Part shown: in pieces, positions 60,701 through 64,000 of the stretch
How positions within the stretch are numbered: the stretch's first letter is position 1
How the letters are laid out: each line of letters starts with the position of its first letter
From: Leuctra nigra
Taxonomy: Eukaryota > Arthropoda > Insecta > Plecoptera > Leuctridae
NCBI GenBank assembly: GCA_934045905.1
Contig: OW203771.1
Location: forward strand, 4,340,001 to 4,404,000
Length of the DNA stretch: 64,000 nt
Direction: 5' to 3'
Notes under the pieces: generated by a model
The model's database searches: none
What the model was told of the DNA's origin: nothing
Seen by the model: only the letters and a program-made list of their open reading frames with translations
Position numbers and translations under genes: made by a program

Positions 60701-61642
60701 AGCATACCTCAAACTTTTAATTTGCTGGGGGACAGACATATCTTCAATGGTTTAATAGTATTTTAAATAGGTATACATTGCGAAAAAAAGAAATTAAACT
60801 ATGGAATAAAATAAGGAAGTGAATAATGCGATTTTCACGATAATTGAAATATATCTAAGTTGTTATGTAATGCAGCTTTGCAGTTCTAGAGTCGGACCTC
60901 AGTTGATTCACTTGTTACTCGCAGCTCGAGTGCTGCGGTGTGAAAGGAGCATCGGACTTCCCCACACTGATCATAGGAATGGCGTCTCCACCGGACTCCT
61001 GTAGATGTCCCACGGCTGACCTTGAGGATCCGACCATCTGCCTACAGCCAGGGAATTTAGAGTTCGGATTCTACAAGGACGGCTGCATGAACAAGTTCAC
61101 AGTCTGGTTGGAAGATGGAGTCAGTGTCGTTGGAATAGTTTCTCTCTGTGTGGCAGCGTGCGAGGTGAGAAAACTACTATTATTCTATGAAGTCTCGAGT
61201 CCTTTTTAACATGGTTTACAGTACATGTCCATGCTAACTAGGACTAAAGACTTCATGGATTGGAGAGTACCTTGCCCACTTCAGCCTCATGCTCAAAAGA
61301 ATGTCCAGATGTATCAACGTAAGTGCCCAGAGTCTACTGGATTCCGTCCATAAGATTCCGCACACGGTCTTGTGGTGTTGAGGACTGACATCCGCAAATA
61401 TCTACTTGCGGACGCAACTTCTTTTGAGCATGAGGGTTTATTGAAACTTTCAAACGAGGTTTCTTATTTTCGTTTCCTGGCAGGCTGGCACTACGTTTAG
61501 ATATTAAAGTATTTCAGTCAAAGGTTTTGCAAACTCAATATAATGGCGAAGTCTTGTTTTAAGAGTGTTTGTCTTACAGGTGGTCGCCATCGTGTTCACC
61601 TGTTGCCTAGCAGCGAGATTCAAGAAACATGGAGGCGATTAA
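57656..61642 (+). CDS. TSP-4, tetraspanin, 5 exons, 242 aa
   Basis: Exons 57656-57718, 58247-58435, 59151-59324, 60925-61164 and 61580-61642 (729 bp), all phase 0 with GT-AG borders. TM2 ends in GFCGCCGA and TM3 is residues 85-109. The large loop holds LECCG (the canonical CCG motif), CRC, ICL and GCM, six cysteines. TM4 spans the last exon joint, and the tail is KKHGGD. Exons 2 and 3 are nearly identical in sequence to those of TSP-3, pointing to recent tandem duplication or gene conversion. No clear AATAAA is seen in the 400 bp after the stop. Confidence 0.93.
58247..58435 (+). CDS. TSP-4 exon 2
   Basis: A 189-bp phase-0 exon from GCTCTCAG to ATC|GTGAGT. It codes LSGVGIVVLGTIMQQNF ... GAIRKNVMLLNI. 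Confidence 0.93.
58477..58600. repeat. Dispersed repeat, family E (copy 1)
   Basis: GCGGATGTCAGTCCTCAACG, CACAAGACCGTGT and TTATGGACGGAATCCAATAG recur in inverted orientation at 61285-61432. Probably a small MITE; it lies in TSP-4 intron 2. Confidence 0.55.
59151..59324 (+). CDS. TSP-4 exon 3
   Basis: A 174-bp phase-0 exon from TTATTTCCAG to AAG|GTAACG. It codes YSVLLLLVFLAEIAIGIVAL ... FDKLHKK. Confidence 0.93.
59404..60428 (+). mobile_element. Dispersed repeat family B (copy 2)
   Basis: Bounded by AGGAAAACGCTCAGTGTAAC at the left and GTGACGCTCGCTACGCTCGC at the right, as in 45409-46301. It fills most of TSP-4 intron 3. An (ACAA)n stretch lies near its end. Confidence 0.6.
60429..60924 (+). 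other. TSP-4 intron 3, 3' part
   Basis: An inverted pair, CTTGTCACCGTGACAAGG and CTAGTCACGGTGACAAGC, surrounds TTATTCATGGCCTTCTAGG (60440-60515), and a (TTTA)n run lies at 60596-60622. The same inverted motif type (TCACAGTGA, GAAGGCGTGAATAAC) is at 50518-50600. Confidence 0.5.
60925..61164 (+). CDS. TSP-4 exon 4 (large loop)
   Basis: A 240-bp phase-0 exon from TACTCGCAG to GAG|GTGAGA. It codes LECCGVKGASDFPTL ... SCRCPTADL ... KDGCMNKF ... SLCVAACE. Confidence 0.93.
61285..61432. repeat. Dispersed repeat, family E (copy 2)
   Basis: Inverted relative to 58477-58600, with CACAAGACCGTGTGCGG (complement) and GAGGACTGACATCCGC. The outer words CTCATGCTCAAAAGAA / TTCTTTTGAGCATGAG are inverted repeats. 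Confidence 0.6.
61580..61642 (+). CDS. TSP-4 exon 5 (end of TM4, tail, stop TAA)
   Basis: From TGTCTTACAG, phase 0, coding VVAIVFTCCLAARFKKHGGD and TAA. Confidence 0.93.
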   Translation: MVAIVFTCCLAARFKKHGGD

Positions 61643-62500
61643 TTCATCACGTGATCGTCCAGCCAATCAGAAGCTCATACTCGAGTTGAATTTCATTACA
61701 GTTCATGAAACTGGACTTGGTATCCAGAAATGTGACGATCAGGCGTGTTTTACCAGATCCACATTGTTATAGATCTAGTAACAACTTCTGAATATGACTG
61801 TACAAGTAAGAGCGTTGCGAGCACCGTGAGTGGCAGCTGGAATGGCTGTAACAAATTAATTTATTCTACTCAAGATATCTAGATGACACTAACTGAAGTT
61901 CTTCTGTGGACTGCACACATCTTCATTGACAAAATCGCCACCCTTGATCCATGAGATTTGGAAAAAAATCAGGTCATTGATGGGGGAGGGGAGGACTACT
62001 TTTGAATAAGATGTAATATAAGAAAATGTATTGGTTGTAATATAAAAGATTATTGAGGAGAGAGCGTATCTATTCGTCTGACTCTTCTATGTGCTGTGAC
62101 CTCTGCTGTTCATCATTTTGATACAGAACCAATTTTACCAATTTGACCCCGACCAATTTGACATTTTACGCACATGAAAGGACCATAATTTGAGTGTAAT
62201 GTTTTTGACAAATCCCTCCTATTTGTATAATAATAAGTAGATTATATTGTGATATACCTATTGTGATATTGCTCATTGTAACCAGAGGATGTGCTTCAAT
62301 GAAAAGTATACCCAGCAAACACAGCACTGCACGCTTTGTACATTAATTGTGCCTTCCCGACGCATCATGTGCAAGGAAAGTGTTGGGCGTTGTACGGTTG
62401 ATACAAAAAAGATATCTGTTCGTCTACACACATAAATTGCACCTTCAGAGAGTGTACCTTTTGTATGCTGGGCCTGTACCCGCGTACAACACTGCAATTT
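61643..62500 (+). other. Region downstream of TSP-4
   Basis: Probable 3'UTR and intergenic DNA. No second gene is recognised. Confidence 0.5.
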
Positions 62501-63420
62501 ATTTGCACGCGCGACAATATCGGGCCAGTGTCTACCGACGTGTATGTTTCTTGCATACCAAAAGCTGCACGCGCAACAATACCGGGCCAGTGTCTACCGA
62601 CGTGCATGTTTCTTGTATACCAAAAACTACACGCGCAACAATGCCGGGCCTGTGTCTACCGACGTGTATGTTTCTTGCATACCAGAAGCTGCACGCGCAA
62701 CAATACCGGGCCAGTGTCTACCGACGTGCATGTTTCTTGTATACCAAAAGCTGCACGCGCAACAATACCGGGCCAGTGTCTACCGACGTGTATGTTTCTT
62801 GCATACCAGAAGCTGCACGCGCAACAATACCGGGCCAGTGTCTACCGACGTGCATGTTTCTTGTATACCAAAAACTACACGCGCAACAATGCCGGGCTAG
62901 TGTCTACCGACGTGTATGTTTCTTGCATACCAGAAGCTGCACGCGCAACAATACCGGGCCAGTGTCTACCGACGTGCATGTTTCTTGTATACCAAAAACT
63001 ACACGCGCAACAATGCCGGGCCAGTGTCTACCGACGTGTATGTTTCTTGCATACCAGAAGCTGCACGCGCAACAATACCGGGTCAGTGTTGACCGACGTG
63101 CATGTTTCTTGCATACCAGAAGCTGCACGCGCAACAATACCGGGCCAGTGTTGACCGACGTGTATGTTTCTTGTATACAGAAAAACTACACGCGCAACGA
63201 CACCGGGCCAGTGTTGACCGACGTGTATGTTTCTTGTATACAGAAATACTGCAAGCGAAACAATACCGGGCCGGTGTTGACCGACGTGCATGTTTATTGT
63301 ATACACACAAGGAGTGCACTCAACAATGCTGGGCTGGTATCAACAGGAGTGCATGTTTCTTGCGTTGCGAAACAACTCTATCGGAAACATGCAAAACCAT
63401 TGCTGGCCCAGTGTTGTACA
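62500..63420 (+). repeat. 62-bp minisatellite, about 14 units
   Basis: The word CGGGCC (or a one-base variant) recurs at 62521, 62583, 62645, 62707, 62769, 62831, 62893, 62955, 63017, 63079, 63141, then 63204, 63267 and 63330. The period is 62 bp, then 63 in the last units. Units contain CTACCGACGTG, TGTTTCTTG and TGCACGCGCAACAATACC. Alternate units vary together (AAACTACACG versus AAGCTGCACG), implying expansion as pairs. Open frames of up to 380 codons exist because the unit has no stop in several frames; I do not treat them as genes. Confidence 0.9.
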
Positions 63421-64000
63421 ACGCTGTTATTAGTTCCACTTTCTTGCCTACCCAATCTGTATAGTCACGCTATGGATGTGTTTAGATAATTTAAAGCGAA
63501 AATATAAATAAAGAAAACATGAATTTATCTATGCGAAATCAATTCTAATCTATATCAGTTGTATTATTTCACATCCTAATACATGTCCGTGTGTTTTTTT
63601 CAGTTAATACTCGCATTAAGTCTTCAAAATGAGCATTTTAAATATAAAGTGCACGAAAAGTGCACGCAATGGTGCCGGCGTGGTACAAATATTGTATACG
63701 GTCATCCACAAGAAATCAAGTATTTCAATGTTACTTAAATATAAAATTAATTATATAAGTATGAATTGGACTTTCATGACGTATATAATAATTTCATATA
63801 TCAATATTTTAACGGGATGTTTTAATTATGAACACATTTTATTTGTTATGCTTATTATATTAATTTCTTTGCACTGTACAAATTAATAACATAAAAAAAT
63901 TATTTGATGTTAAAATTGATGAGGAAATTGAAAATACTATGATATTTAATGCATTCTTTTGAACAAATTGAATTGCGCGGTATTGGAGTGCCCAAGCAGT
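63421..64000. other. Right-end flank
   Basis: AT-rich, with an 85-codon open frame starting at 63629 that has no recognisable similarity or splice context. Nothing else is seen. Confidence 0.4.

Noticed and set aside
62347..63489. A 380-codon frame with a repeated CIPK...ARATIPGQCLPTCMF pattern
   Set aside because: A 62-bp minisatellite read through in cycling frames; no start context, splice sites or similarity.
63629..63886. An 85-codon frame at the right end
   Set aside because: AT-rich sequence with no recognisable domain, splice context or conserved partner.

Overview
This is animal nuclear DNA: multi-exon genes with GT-AG introns of 0.4-10 kb, dense MITEs and foldback elements, two classes of LINE, and SINE-like repeats with 5S rRNA- and tRNA-like heads. 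The gene content (a tetraspanin cluster and a GM2-activator-like lipid-binding protein) and the repeats suggest an invertebrate, perhaps marine. I cannot name the phylum from this window. There is no sign of a bacterial operon, CRISPR array or virus.

Host genes, reconstructed by hand from splice sites and reading frame. TSP-1 (minus strand, exons 1-3 at 3180-179) is a tetraspanin cut by the left edge. A GM2-activator/ML-domain-like secreted protein (plus strand, 4359-13660, 5 exons, 179 aa) has its own TATA box and a signal peptide split by a 41-bp exon. TSP-2 (minus, 43435-15323, 5 exons, 235 aa) spans 28 kb. TSP-3 (plus, 48760-55067, 5 exons, 246 aa) and TSP-4 (plus, 57656-61642, 5 exons, 242 aa) follow head to tail. 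All four tetraspanins share the same phase-0 exon structure (about 63-72 / 189 / 174 / 225-240 / 54-69 bp), so they arose by local duplication. TSP-1 and TSP-2 also share upstream and intronic noncoding blocks.

The most unusual region is TSP-2. Each of its three internal exons has truncated copies of its own 5' part just upstream in the intron. Exon 2 has one decayed copy fused to a (GAYGAC)n hexanucleotide tract. Exon 3 has 36 copies in a 6.05-kb, 168-bp-period array with a 1512-bp higher-order repeat. Exon 4 has 3 copies with a 162-bp period. The exon 3 and exon 4 copies keep the 3' splice site and the first 37 and 29 codons, lose the 5' splice site, and run in frame into a stop. The spliceosome must therefore pass 36 identical decoy acceptors to reach true exon 3. 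This looks like satellite DNA being born from exon fragments.

Mobile elements. A CR1/Jockey-type LINE (about 4.57-8.49 kb) lies in intron 1 of the GM2A-like gene, with ORF2 broken by one in-frame TAA. An intact 1248-aa RLE-type LINE (R2 group, R4/Dong-like) at 19-23.3 kb sits in a TAA repeat inside a Helitron-like element; an empty copy of the same site lies at 48.2 kb. Four Helitron-like elements (foldback at one end, hairpin plus CTAG at the other) carry about 270-bp internal modules with ETS, CRE and YY1-like motifs. A second LINE, split by a MULE-like DNA element, is tandemly duplicated with a 2.79-kb period (35.6-41.3 kb). Three hAT-type elements have exact 8-bp target duplications, one MITE sits in TTAA, and several foldback MITEs lie within tens of bases of splice sites. 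A 62-bp minisatellite ends the window downstream of TSP-4.
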